In this document: positions 9,724-19,320 of the stretch, one piece after another
Numbering within the stretch: position 1 is the stretch's first letter
Layout: every line of letters starts with the position of its first letter
NCBI GenBank assembly: GCA_003427395.1
Contig: BFEA01000542.1
Location: forward strand, 645,886-667,128
Source of the DNA: Chara braunii
Lineage: Eukaryota > Streptophyta > Charophyceae > Charales > Characeae
Direction: 5' to 3'
Length of the DNA stretch: 21,243 bases
Translations under genes and position numbers: made by a program
Notes under the pieces: model-generated
What the model was told of the DNA's origin: nothing
Database searches by the model: none
What the model saw: the letters and a program-made list of their open reading frames with translations, nothing else

Positions 9724-9914
9724 GCAGATGTCGTGCAGTAAGGCAGAGGGCATGCGCAGTGTATTCAGAACGACAGATCTAAACACTCTTGCATTCTCGG
9801 ACAAAATCCCGTCGAGTTNGCAGATGTCGTGCAGTAAGGCAGAGGGCATGCGCAGTGTATTCAGAACGACAGATCTAAACACTCTTGCATTCTCGGACAA
9901 AATCCCGTCGAGTT
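9724..9914. repeat. 95-bp perfect direct duplication flanking a single N (assembly gap)
   Basis: Positions 9724-9818 and 9820-9914 are identical over 95 bp and separated by one N at 9819. This is the pattern of two overlapping contigs joined without merging the overlap. Confidence 0.9.
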
Positions 9915-10644
9915 CTGGGTTTAATCAACACAACAAACTCACATACAAGCATTCCTATGCATACATCCACTGTGGAAGGTGCGAAAATGACAATGGTGCA
10001 TCAAAAACAAATCAGGGGATAGTGCACACGCATCCACCATTCACAAGACAAGAGGATTGAGATCCCTTACATCCGGGGATTACCAAGGAAACTAATGGAA
10101 GAGTTCCGGAAGAAGTTCTTCTGCGTGGGAAATCACAAGGATTCACTTTTGTTCATAGGAGAGACAAACTCATGACACATCGCCATTCAAATCATAGAGA
10201 GAGAGATGAGAGAGATAGACAAGACATGTCGAGACAGGAGACACCGGAATCCAACAAGGGAACATTCGGCTTCACAGCTATGAACTCACACCAAAAAAAT
10301 GATCCGCAACCATGAAGGCGCATTCGCCGTGAAATTACAGTATGGCCCCGGGCCAATCATCCACTCAATTCCAATTACCGATCCCCATACCCGCAATGAC
10401 GATCCCGGTCATCGCGTGCTAACTTCCGCCGCTGCGATCGTCACCCCGCTGACGCAAGCTCGATACGGCTCGCCCGGATCCCACAGTCCGTCGTGGCGAT
10501 CAAGCGCGCAACCGGCCAGCCTATAGTCAGTCCGACAGGACTTTTCGACTCGCATCAAACGCATCACCTAGCCACTGCTTCCCGGAAGCTGCCAGTGGCT
10601 TGGGAGTTGAAAACGTAAGAGAGCTTTGCGGGCGCGCTTGCGGA

Positions 10645-10651
10645 ATTTATA
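10645..10651 (-). promoter_or_regulatory. Candidate TATA box of the 5' LTR
   Basis: On the minus strand the sequence reads TATAAAT, preceded by GCAAC. It would place transcription start near 10615-10620, giving a U3 of about 0.9 kb. No other strong TATA was noticed in the LTR, but the call rests on this motif alone. Confidence 0.3.
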
Positions 10652-11621
10652 GTTGCGAAAAAGAAGACATACGGGGGAGAAGACAGAGGGGAAATCGAGG
10701 TGTAAGAAGAGAAGATTCAGCGAGGGGTGCTCAAGGGAAGCCATGTTGATCCTTCGGAACTCAATGTTCAACCAATCAGGTTCGTCGCGCAACAGGAAGA
10801 TCCTCTTGCTCAACGCGTCTGATTGGTGAGCGAGGGTAATCGAAGGATCAACCGGGTTTCGTGAGCCAAGGTTGAAGAGCGAGAAGGAAAGAGGCGCGAA
10901 AAGTAGCGCGAAACGGGTTCAAGATTCAGATGATCAAGAAAGGAAACAGGCGCGCAAAGAGCAAAGACAGGGAAAAACAATTGCGATAGGAGAAGAAGAG
11001 GAGGGGAAAGAGAGAGGGAAGAGAGCGCGGGGGAAGAATGACGCGGGAAATAAGGAGGAGGAAGCTCGCATGCGCGGTGCCGACAACAAGAGAAAAAAAA
11101 AGGCACCAAAACAGTTACAGCTTGCCTATGTCCTACACCAATTCAAAAATTGAAATCGCCATATCCGCGCGCGAAAGTCGACGTGGGAAAAGAAAGTCCT
11201 ATGCCTATCCGTATTCTCACAATATTCCTCGAGTTTTCTCCGACGTGACCGAGAACATTCATGCAAAGAAAAAGATACGTCGGGTTTCGCTTATTCCGGA
11301 ATTCCTAACTGTCAAGCCCGATTCCCAGTGCGTTCGCTAAGGCGCGCGTAAATTTCTCATGCATTTCCCGAATTACAAAAAGCAGAATTCCAAGAATCAA
11401 TAGAACCTCCGAAAAATGGGGGCCTAAACAAGGCACCTGAAATCAAAAAAAGCGACGGGGGCTTTGTTGGGTCGGTATGATTTAAACGGGGGAATTGAGT
11501 CAAGGGGTACGAAAGATAACACGGGGTCGGGAAGTGGTTCGTCACAGGGTTGATCACTGAGGACCATCGCCTTGCCATCTTAGAAAAAGAGTATCTGGCG
11601 GGAGATGTTTGGGAAAACACT

Positions 11622-11928
11622 CTCCTTGGCGGTGGTCAGGGAGTAGGGCAGCATCGATCCCCTTGATTGTGAGAGGTAGCCATGCTTGCAGGGGTCCTCT
11701 GTCTAGGCTTACGATTATAGGTAGGGAGGTAGTGAGAGGTGAATTTGAGAGAAAAAAAGGGAGACAGGAAAGCACCCTCCTTGGCGGTGGTCAGGGAGTA
11801 GGGCAGCATCGATCCCCTTGATTGTGAGAGGTAGCCATGCTTGCAGGGGTCCTCTGTCTAGGCTTACAAGTATAGGTAGGTAGGTAGTGAGAGGTGAATT
11901 TGAGAGAGAAAAAGGAGAGAAAGCACCC
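11622..11928. repeat. Two-copy tandem repeat, period about 155 bp
   Basis: The unit starts CTCCTTGGCGGTGGTCAGG at 11622 and again at 11777. The copies are nearly identical through the GGGGTCCTCTGTCTAGGC block and the GTAGGTAGTGAGAGG end. A fragment of a third start (AAGCACCCT) follows at 11921. It begins 76 bp outside the LTR boundary. Short frames through it look fortuitous. Confidence 0.85.
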
Positions 11929-13478
11929 TGGACCCACAAGCCACAAGATGAGCTTACATGTAAGCAAGTCTATTGTCACCCGTCAAGATCCATCATCTTG
12001 GCGCCTGTCAAGTTGTTAGCTTACGGGCAGGCCCCACCGGTGCCATAGGAAGGCACGAACCGGGGGCCAAGTCCCACTTACACGAATTCTCGATTTCTGA
12101 CCGTAGATTAGGAAGATCAACGGGCAGAAATGAAGGATCCGGTCAAGTGCGACCTCGCCCCGGCCCTCTTCTAGGTTCAAGTTTATGGTTTCCGAGCACA
12201 AACAAACATACCAGCCATGGGGCCTGGCCCTTATCCTGCTCCGGTGTATGAGCCCTGGTCCTTTTGCTGTTCCTTTTCTTTCAGCCCTTTCTTCGGAAGG
12301 GAGTAACCTGGGATCTCTACGATTCTCGAACCAGCGACTGCGTGTGTATAATTCAGCCACATAGGCGCGGTTCCCTGGCCGCCTCCTTTTTCTGTTTTGT
12401 ATTTTTCTCCCCCCCCAAAACACGCTTTCAATCCCTGACCATTTTCCTTTCACCCCGTCCCTTTTCACACTTTTTCCTAGGATGACCACTGCATTGCTTC
12501 TGCTTTCCACCGGCTTGGCCGTCCCAGGTGATCGATCAGCGGTCATAGGGTTCCCCGCTGTCGCAGAAGTGCGGAGTTCGATGGGGGGAAAAAAGAGAAG
12601 TGGGAAGTTCGTTCCAGTCACGGAGCGCGAGCGCTATCGGTCTTATCTTCCCGTCCTCTGTGTTTCTCGCTCCAAGTCCACGGACAATCTTGAATAAAAT
12701 GTTGGGTGCGCAAACCCCGCAAGAAAGTTGGCAATGAAGGCCTCGCTCCGCTACTCTCGACGTGTGCAAAACGAGAGTGAATCTTCCGCTAGAACATGGA
12801 AGCATGCATGATACAAGCCCATGATTTTTGTCTTTTGTGCATGTCGAGAGTATAATGGAGAGAGGCCCTAACCCAGTCTGGGGGAAGAAAAACAGAAGGG
12901 AGAGAGCAACAGAGGCAGGGACAGAGAGAGGAGGATGGCCATTCTGTGCTGCTGGGGGAGTTCGCGTCTGATCTCGAGAATAGGGAGCGACGGGAGGTGT
13001 CTAAGGGAGCACTGCCATGAGGACTTTTCTGAGCCTGCGGATCTAATTACCGTGAGAAATATCCAATCCAAGAAAGCCGTGGTATGACGAGTGTTGCCTA
13101 AGACTTCCCTGGACGTATCTGACCGCAATTACGGCCTGTCGAGCATGTATCAGACCGCAAGTACGTCCCGAGATGAGCCGAAGAAGTCGAAGTGCCAGCA
13201 GATGATTGATAGAAAAAGGGTCCTGCCTGCGAAAAGGAGGGAAAAATAGTGAAGTGAAAGCGAGTGGGTACTGCTGGAAACTGCTTTGCAAGTCCTTGCG
13301 GTGTCCAGTGGCCTGCCCTTGCAGGGGGAGCAGGGCGAGACGTCGGCGAAATTCCCCTTCATCTTTCGTTCGCGTTTGAAACTCGTGTGGCGCGCGGTGG
13401 TCGGCAGGACGGCGAGGAGAGGGAGGGGGTGGGGGAGTGCAAAGACAGCCACAGAGGGACACAAGCGAGCAGGAGGGA
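11929..13478. other. Intergenic, no gene recognised
   Basis: No reading frame with recognisable domains is seen on either strand. A weak tRNA-like box B (GGTTCGAGAAT, minus strand, near 12330) is not backed by a foldable tRNA. A 19-bp imperfect direct repeat (13115-13133 and 13147-13165) is present. A polymorphic-looking C run lies near 12410. Confidence 0.5.
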
Positions 13479-13548
13479 GGATGTATGGGGATCGGATTGG
13501 TCCAGTACCTGATGGCCCAAGCATAGCACTCCCAGGTGTCCCAGACCA
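13479..13548. repeat. Second copy of the foldback repeat, right arm missing
   Basis: 13489-13534 equals 8833-8878 exactly, and similarity continues to about 13548 with three mismatches. The left arm here is 10 bp longer than in the other copy and is the exact reverse complement of that copy's right arm. The expected right arm is replaced by unrelated sequence. Confidence 0.75.
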
Positions 13549-14220
13549 GCGAGGCGAGGGTTCACCCTCCCCTCTATGACCTGTTCCATCTCCTTCCCTC
13601 ACCGTTTTGTCAGCATGTTTGGTCGGGAAGGAATGGTGTTTGGTAGGGACTTGCTGGTGGATATGCAGGATGCGCTCGTGGTGCAGGAGAGAGAAAGAGT
13701 CGAAGAGGTTGAACAAGGCGGGGCGTCTTAGGACAGGTGACTTGTTCGGCGGGATGGGGGATGATGTTTGGGGAAAGGATGGTGGTGGGGTGAGGAGGAG
13801 AACGAGGGCGGCGGTTCAAAGATAGTGGAAGCGGAGCGGAAATGAAGGTGTGTAGGCATGGCGGGGGGTGGCCAAGAAAGATGGAGACGAACCGATTGAG
13901 TGAAGGACTGATTGGCTGGCAGGAAGGTCGTTAATCGGAACAGAAGAGTGGGGGCTTGGTTTGGGCGTGGGGTTTCTAGAAATCGGTGGCAAGTATATCG
14001 AATCGTCGTTGTCGGCCGCGCACGGTAGAGGAGGGCCGAGTGCAGGGCCAGGATTTCACTTGCCCAAAGCAACTTCGCTGGGGATCTGAGTGTTGTGTTC
14101 GCTGGTACCGAACAGGGCACGAGCAGAAAAATGGAGCTGTTACATGATTGGCATCGAATACTGCAGGGAGAGCGGGTCTCCATCTCGTAGTAATGACAAT
14201 ATAACGTTGTTAATACGCTG

Positions 14221-14223
<3 letters not shown>
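13549..14223. other. Intergenic, upstream of the DHHC gene
   Basis: I see no gene. An AATATAACG motif near 14196 is the only TATA-like site noticed within 500 bp of the start codon and is too weak to call a promoter. Confidence 0.4.

Positions 14224-14293
<70 letters not shown>
14224..14293. repeat. (GA)35 microsatellite
   Basis: This is an uninterrupted 70-bp GA dinucleotide run on the plus strand, about 400 bp upstream of the DHHC start codon. GA runs are known binding sites of plant BASIC PENTACYSTEINE proteins; any such role here is inference. Confidence 0.95.
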
Positions 14294-14298
<5 letters not shown>

Positions 14299-14418
14299 GT
14301 AGAGAGAGAGCGAGGCCACACACACGGAGAAGGGGGTTTCGGGTGAGGGAAGAGAAGGTCGGAGTGGGGGGAAAGAGAGGGTGTGCGGGCGTGTTTTGTA
14401 TGCGTCTGAGTGGGTTTG

Positions 14419-14527
14419 TTTGTGTGTGTGTGTGGGAGAGTGTTTGTGTTCGTGTGGGTGTTTGTTGTTTTTATGTGTGTTTGTGAGTGTGTGTGTGTGT
14501 TTGTGCGTGTGAGTGTGTTCGTGAGTG

Positions 14528-14567
<40 letters not shown>

Positions 14568-14570
14568 AGN

Positions 14571-14646
<76 letters not shown>
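14419..14646. repeat. Compound (GT)n-(GA)n microsatellite with one N
   Basis: GT-rich sequence runs to about 14565. An N follows at 14570, then GA repeats to 14646 broken once by AAA near 14599. The N marks a gap of unknown size, so the distance to the start codon at 14697 is uncertain upstream of that point. A short overlapping upstream frame (ATG at 14473, stop near 14688) would be a uORF if transcription starts above it. Confidence 0.9.
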
Positions 14647-14650
<4 letters not shown>

Positions 14651-14696
14651 GCTTGGAGGCGAAGAAGAGCGTGGAAAAAGAGGGATAAGGGAGAAG

Positions 14697-17072
14697 ATGG
14701 CGAAGGCATATAAGCACTGGCAAGGCCGCAATATTTTCCTCTTCAGTGGGCGGCTGATTTTTGGGCCCGATGTGAAGTCTCTTCTGTTGACACTGGGCCT
14801 GATCACCATCCCGTCGGCGCTGTTCCTCAAGTATGTATGCGTGCCACTGAGGACTAAGCTGCCCGAGGGTGGCTTGGCAATCCTGGTTGTGGCTTCGGTA
14901 TTTGTCCTATGGATCCTGTTATTGCTTTTCATGACCTCAGCGCGAGACCCTGGTATCCTCCCGCGCAACCTGGTTCCCCCTGAACCTGAACCCGATCCCG
15001 ACAGCGAGAGCGTGACCGCGACGACGACCGCCACCACCACTGGTGCGTTAACGGCCGGCGCCGTTGGAGCTACTACTTCGTCCGTCTCCTCTATGGAGTT
15101 CCCTTCGTCCGCCGCCGCTCCCCCGCGCATGCGCTTCCCCCGCACCAAGGAGCACATCATTAATGGCCATCATGTCAAGACCAAGTACTGCGACACTTGC
15201 CTTCGCTATCGTCCCCCTCGCTGCTCTCATTGCTCCATCTGCGATAACTGCGTTGAACGGTTCGATCACCACTGCCCTTGGGTCGGCCAGTGTATAGGCA
15301 AGCGCAATTACCGCTTCTTCTTCCTCTTTGTCTCCTCCACCACGTTGTTCTGTCTTTATGTGCTTTCTATGTCGATTGTGCGAATCAAATTGGAAGTCAA
15401 TGACGGCGATTCGCTCAGCCAGGCGATCAAGCGAGAGCCTGTGGACATCATCTTGTCCCTCGTATTGGTAGCGTACACCTTTCTCGCGGTTTGGTTCGTT
15501 GGCGGCCTGACAGTCTTCCACCTGTACCTGATTAGCAGCAACCAGACGACTTACCAGAACTTCCGATACCGGCAAGACGGCGGGACCAATCCGTACGACG
15601 TGGGACTGAAGAAGAACTTTCAGGAGGTGTTTTGCACAGCAGTGGAGCCGTCGAAGAACAACTTCAGGGCGAATGTGGAGTCCCCAAGGAGGAGGGGAAG
15701 GGTAGGGGCAGGAGGAGGGGAAGAGGGAGGGGCGGAACTTGAGCAGATGACGAGCATGAGTCGCCAGCCGCCGGTCGGTCAGCGCAATTCCGTGGCCCCT
15801 GCGCCGCCTCTCTTGGGTGCAGCACCAGGAGGACGAGGAGGGGGTGCAGCAGCAGCAGCAGCAGCAGCAGGAGGAGGAGCAGCAGGAGGAGGAGGAGGAG
15901 GAGGAGGAGGAGGAGATGTAGGAGGAGCCATCTTGGCTGCTGGCCTCCCATCCGCCGCCGGCGTTGTGTACCCCACCCACCATCAGGCTATGGATAGAAG
16001 AAGCAGTCAATCTTCGATCTCGTCCCTCGATAAAGGGGACGACTCATCATCACTTGTCGTCGATGCAGACGACGATGACGGGACCACCGACTATACTCTC
16101 GATTGCGACTACAGCAGCACCGGCGGTTGGGATCGCCGTAGCCGATTGTTAAAGATCATAACGGAGAGGGATGTATCGGTCCCGATCTTGACGGGGCGGG
16201 AATTCAGCAGAGGCGGCGCGGAGAAGGCGGCGCCGGCAGTCAAGAACTCGTCGGCGAAACTCGGCTCTGGCGGCGGCTTCGCAAGCGCCCTCGATGTGAA
16301 CCCGCCGTCGATGGACTTGGGAGACCGCCGATATTGGGAGGAAGAGAACGGCGGCGGCGCGATTCATGGAGGAGGTGGAATTAGGAAGCTGGGGTATCAT
16401 GATGAAGGGACAGCTCCAGGGAGAGGAGGAGGAGGAGGTAGAAACGAGTACCCTTGGGGTAATGTTAGGTCATCGGCACGTGTCCCCGCCGCCTTGACGG
16501 CGGATGTCGACGTCGGAGGCCCCGGAGTGGCGGCGGCCGGCGGGAACAAAGTGCCGCCGGCGGCGAAGACGGCGCCGGGTGCGAAGACCCCGGCGGGAAC
16601 AGAGGGGGAGGGAGGGGGGGTTAAGAGTAGGTCGCCGACGGAGGATGGTGGTGGTGACAATAGGGGTGTTGCGGCTGGCAGAAGGGGAGGAGGAAAGTCT
16701 GGTGGAGGAGAGGGGCGGCGGGAGAACGCAGGGGCACTCATGACAGGTGGCACCATCAAGCAGACAAGCCTGGTAAAGGCATCCGCAGGTGGCGGCGGAA
16801 TGAAGGGGGCAGGAGCGATTAGTGGCGGCGCTGGCGGCGGAGGAGGGGCGTTTGGGGAGCCGCTGGTGGTCCTAGAGATTAACGGATTGGTTTTGCCACA
16901 GCCAGTGGAGCGAGGGGAAAGAGGGGAAAGAGGGGGTGGGGCAGTCGGCGCGGGGATAGCAGAGAAAGCGAGAGCAGCAGGGCGAACTGCGAGGAAAGCA
17001 AGCGCTGCAGGCCAGTATCCGACTTTGTTGGGATCTGAAGATTACACAAGAGCGAACCGCCTCGTGAATTAA
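14697..17072 (+). CDS. Plant-type DHHC protein S-acyltransferase (palmitoyltransferase), 791 aa
   Basis: It would transfer palmitate to cysteines of target proteins at a membrane. The ATG at 14697 has A at -3 and G at +4 and starts [15 protein letters not shown], matching the family N-terminus. There is no in-frame ATG upstream as far as 14487. Membrane segments lie at about 27-50, 59-80, 204-230 and 251-280. A DPG motif follows the second (84-86). The Cys-rich domain has C165, C168, C176, H178, C179, C182, C185, then D190-H-H-C193 (catalytic), PWVGQCIG and NYRFF. The TTxE motif is TTYQ (284-287), with Gln replacing Glu. A PaCCT-like block is [15 protein letters not shown] (N307). Unusual points are a Thr/Ala/Ser-rich insertion at about 96-145 between DPG and the Cys-rich domain, and a tail of about 460 residues rich in Gly/Ala/Ser/Arg with poly-Ala and poly-Gly runs. 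The ORF has no introns, while land-plant relatives, as I recall, have several. Stop TAA at 17070. Confidence 0.95.
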   Translation: MAKAYKHWQGRNIFLFSGRLIFGPDVKSLLLTLGLITIPSALFLKYVCVPLRTKLPEGGLAILVVASVFVLWILLLLFMTSARDPGILPRNLVPPEPEPDPDSESVTATTTATTTGALTAGAVGATTSSVSSMEFPSSAAAPPRMRFPRTKEHIINGHHVKTKYCDTCLRYRPPRCSHCSICDNCVERFDHHCPWVGQCIGKRNYRFFFLFVSSTTLFCLYVLSMSIVRIKLEVNDGDSLSQAIKREPVDIILSLVLVAYTFLAVWFVGGLTVFHLYLISSNQTTYQNFRYRQDGGTNPYDVGLKKNFQEVFCTAVEPSKNNFRANVESPRRRGRVGAGGGEEGGAELEQMTSMSRQPPVGQRNSVAPAPPLLGAAPGGRGGGAAAAAAAAGGGAAGGGGGGGGGGDVGGAILAAGLPSAAGVVYPTHHQAMDRRSSQSSISSLDKGDDSSSLVVDADDDDGTTDYTLDCDYSSTGGWDRRSRLLKIITERDVSVPILTGREFSRGGAEKAAPAVKNSSAKLGSGGGFASALDVNPPSMDLGDRRYWEEENGGGAIHGGGGIRKLGYHDEGTAPGRGGGGGRNEYPWGNVRSSARVPAALTADVDVGGPGVAAAGGNKVPPAAKTAPGAKTPAGTEGEGGGVKSRSPTEDGGGDNRGVAAGRRGGGKSGGGEGRRENAGALMTGGTIKQTSLVKASAGGGGMKGAGAISGGAGGGGGAFGEPLVVLEINGLVLPQPVERGERGERGGGAVGAGIAEKARAAGRTARKASAAGQYPTLLGSEDYTRANRLVN
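15846..15914. repeat. In-frame (GCA)n/(GGA)n microsatellite in the DHHC gene
   Basis: Triplet repeats encode the Ala and Gly runs at about residues 383-406 of the palmitoyltransferase. All are in frame, so length variation would change only the homopolymer lengths. Confidence 0.9.
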
Positions 17073-17729
17073 AGCTCTCTTTTCTTATTCATAATTTATT
17101 AATTGATTTTGATTAACGAGTTTTGTAGGTGTCATTGGCGTAAAATGGGTGGATGATCGCGACCGTCTTTTCCCATTTACCACATTTCTCTCTCATTTAG
17201 CCTCCTGGTAGTCATCACCATCACTATCGTCGGCAATCTCTTCCTCTGTCTCTCTGTCTCTTTGTTTCTTTGTTTCTTTGTCTCTCTGTCTCTTTGTTTC
17301 TTTGTCTCTGTGTTTCTCTGTCTTTTTGTTTTCTTCTCTCTTCGTCTCACTTCGCTTCTTCCTCGCTCCCCCCCCTCCCCTTTCTGCACCCCCTCCCCTG
17401 CTTCAACCTTCGCTTTCTTGATGGGCCAATTTGAATCGCTCTTGCCTCCTTCGGACGATAGAAAACGCGCGCTGGATGCTTGGCAGTGGATCTAACAGTA
17501 GCGATTTTTGTCTTGCTCTGCAGCCAGCCGTTATGTGCCAGCCAGCGTTCTCAGCTCTCACTTCTCTGCTTTCTTTCTGGGCCCTTTTCCTATCTTCCAT
17601 CTGCAGCCAAGCATCCAAAACATGTGGAGGCTGAGCGTTGCAGAATAATGCCGAGCTTAGCTGATGCGATAGCGGGATGAGCGGAGAAGCCTTTTCTCCC
17701 TCACGCCTCGTCGCTCCTTCCCCTTCCCC

Positions 17730-17730
<1 letters not shown>
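17073..17730. other. 3' flank of the DHHC gene, pyrimidine-rich
   Basis: No canonical AATAAA is seen. An AT-rich stretch directly after the stop (about 17085-17130) is the likely 3'-end region. At 17236-17340 lies an imperfect TCTCTGTCTCTTTGTTTC repeat array. No gene is seen. Confidence 0.5.

Positions 17731-17773
<43 letters not shown>
17731..17773. repeat. (C)43 homopolymer
   Basis: There are 43 consecutive C on the plus strand, followed at 17791 onward by a short ATT repeat. A run this long may be an assembly or read-error product, or a genuine G-quadruplex-forming tract on the minus strand. Confidence 0.9.
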
Positions 17774-17774
<1 letters not shown>

Positions 17775-18404
17775 TGCCTTTAGTACTATTATGACTATTA
17801 TTATTATTATTATTGTTTTTGCTTATTACTATATTCCTGTTTTTATCACTCAACCCACTACTACTCTGCCCTGTTCGATCTTGGCATTTGCACGCTTGCT
17901 AATCGCTTCCTCTACTGCAGTAATTTTCAGCATCTCGATGAGCTGTTGAAAGCCCCAAGTCCCAACAGATCCGTCTGTGTCACAGACTTCCTGTGTTGTC
18001 CTGTCTTACGCCACATAGTCGCTAATTCTTTCCACCATACGGGCGGGTCCGATACTTACCGACGAAAGTTCCGTGATTCTTCCTCGAGACTTCGTCTGCC
18101 TCTACTTCTGATGATAATGGGTAATGATGATGATGATGGTGATGATGCTGACGCTGCATCTGTTTAACCACATAATCTTAATTAATTGATAACGCTAAAA
18201 TAAGTGATGCACGGGTGATGATGGACTTGCCACAGAGTCAGATTGCTCAGCCGATAAATGCGGAGGAGAATGGGGGGTTGGGGAGGTGTAGTAGCCAGCC
18301 TGCCGAGTGGGTGGTGCACGCACGCCATGCCGGCGGTGCAGTGAGAGGTTGTCCTCACGCACCCACCCTTCTCGACCTTAACCCCCCTCCCATCGCCTCA
18401 CCTC

Positions 18405-18408
<4 letters not shown>
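17774..18408. other. Intergenic, no gene recognised
   Basis: The stretch contains an ATT repeat (about 17790-17815) and a GATGAT repeat (about 18122-18146). No supported reading frame. Confidence 0.4.

Positions 18409-18465
<57 letters not shown>
18409..18465. repeat. (CT)28 microsatellite
   Basis: This is a nearly uninterrupted CT run. A shorter CT run (about 18592-18608) and a GA run (about 18681-18713) follow, so the CT and GA tracts could pair in a hairpin. Confidence 0.93.
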
Positions 18466-18467
<2 letters not shown>

Positions 18468-18935
18468 TCTTCCGGCTTTCCTGTCCTTTCCCTGTCCTGT
18501 CCTCTTCTTGTTTAGTTCAGTTTTTATTATCACAAAAATGCTTATTGTCGTACGTCGTAACGTTGCCATTTTTCTGTCTCCCCTCGCTATTTCTCTCTCT
18601 CTCTCTCTGTCTTTTCTTTTACTCTTTTCTTTATTCCTTTTTCCCTTCTACTGATGATTTGCCGATGATGATGACACGTGAGAGAGAGGGAGAGAGAGAG
18701 AGAGAGAGAGAGAATAATAAGAGGCCCGTCGGTCGGTTTGGCTTCTAGCGCTTTTGCTCTAGGAGAGTTCCTTGCCTGTGGGAACCGCATTTTTAGGTAT
18801 TTAAAATTTTCCTATTCGGACTTCGGTAGAGAGGAAAGCTCAGTGCCACTTTGAATTGCAACGTCACCTTTGTCGAGTTTACTGATGTGGGTTGGTTGGT
18901 TTGTTGGTTGGGCGCGCACTCTGCGTCCCGTCTCT

Positions 18936-18960
18936 ACTCTGCTCTGCTCTGCTCTGCTCT
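18936..18960. repeat. (CTCTG)n short tandem repeat
   Basis: About five copies of a CTCTG pentamer occur within TCTACTCTGCTCTG-type sequence, inside the larger pyrimidine-rich region. Confidence 0.7.
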
Positions 18961-19020
18961 ACTACTACCTTTCCATAGAAAATCTTCTCTGCTGCGCTCA
19001 CCTCTCTCCTTTATTCCGAG

Positions 19021-19320
19021 GTTTTTGCTCTTTTTTTTTTTTTGCCGTTTTCTTTGTCCTCCTTTTCTGCTTTCCTTTTTCTGTTTTCTCGGCTGTTTTT
19101 GTGCTGCCGTTTTTTGCTGTTTTTATGCTCTCGTTTTTTTGCTGTTTTTGTGCTGTCGTTTTTTGCTGTTTCTTTCTTTTCTTCGTGGCAGTTTTTTGCC
19201 TTTTTTCCTTTCTACTTTCTTCGACTCCTTGTGTTTGTGCGTTTTTTTTTTTTTTTCTCCCCTTTTTTTTTGCTCTTTTTTTTTCTTTTTTGTGCTTCTT
19301 TTTGCTCTTTTTCCGTCTTC
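19021..19320. repeat. T-rich tract with a 24-27 bp minisatellite
   Basis: There is almost no A on the plus strand across 300 bp. At 19092-19170 a unit of the form GCTGTTTTTGTGCTGTCG, followed by a T run, repeats about three times with small changes. Open frames across it (Phe/Leu/Cys-rich on one strand, Lys-rich on the other) are composition artefacts. Confidence 0.8.

Larger units (their letters stand above)
1..11546 (-). mobile_element. Decayed Ty3/gypsy LTR retrotransposon, 3' LTR truncated by the window edge
   Basis: The whole stretch reads as one minus-strand element: LTR, primer site, gag, protease, RT, RNase H, PHD-like finger, integrase, accessory ORF, LTR fragment. RT and RNase H lying before integrase is the Ty3/gypsy order (established knowledge). 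A 123-bp direct repeat with two mismatches (positions 96 and 105 against 11519 and 11528) brackets it. In element orientation each copy starts TGTGACG, the TG expected of an LTR start. The coding part is broken by frameshifts and in-frame stops, so this copy should not make a full polyprotein. Two mismatches in 123 bp suggest fairly recent insertion, but the left LTR is mostly outside the window. The target-site duplication cannot be tested; the right flank after 11546 begins GGGTT. Confidence 0.88.
9222..11546 (-). repeat. 5' LTR, about 2.3 kb
   Basis: The outer end (11546) is fixed by the match to 1-123. The inner end (9222) is inferred from the TG/CA rule and the adjacent primer-like site. 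It contains a candidate TATA box, a purine-rich stretch (about 10870-11100 on the plus strand) and a 95-bp duplication around an assembly gap, so the true length may be about 95 bp less. No protein-like frame is seen in it. Confidence 0.6.

Noticed and set aside
10872-11153. Lys/Glu/Arg-rich open frame on the plus strand in the LTR
   Set aside because: It comes from a purine-rich stretch; there is no domain and no supporting context.
12318-12365. tRNA-like sequence on the minus strand with a GGTTCGA box B and TGGCTGAA near a box A position
   Set aside because: The T-stem does not pair, the spacing between the boxes is too short, and no cloverleaf or CCA-proximal acceptor stem forms. At most it is a remnant of a tRNA-derived SINE.
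13728-15160. Long Ser/Leu and Thr/His repeat frames on the minus strand opposite the GA/GT tracts
   Set aside because: They are open only because dinucleotide repeats lack stops; they overlap the DHHC gene antisense and carry an unknown residue at the N.
18215-18400. Frame containing LDLNPPP, resembling an EAR repression motif
   Set aside because: It is a short motif in an otherwise unrecognised frame that runs into the CT microsatellite; chance is the simplest explanation.
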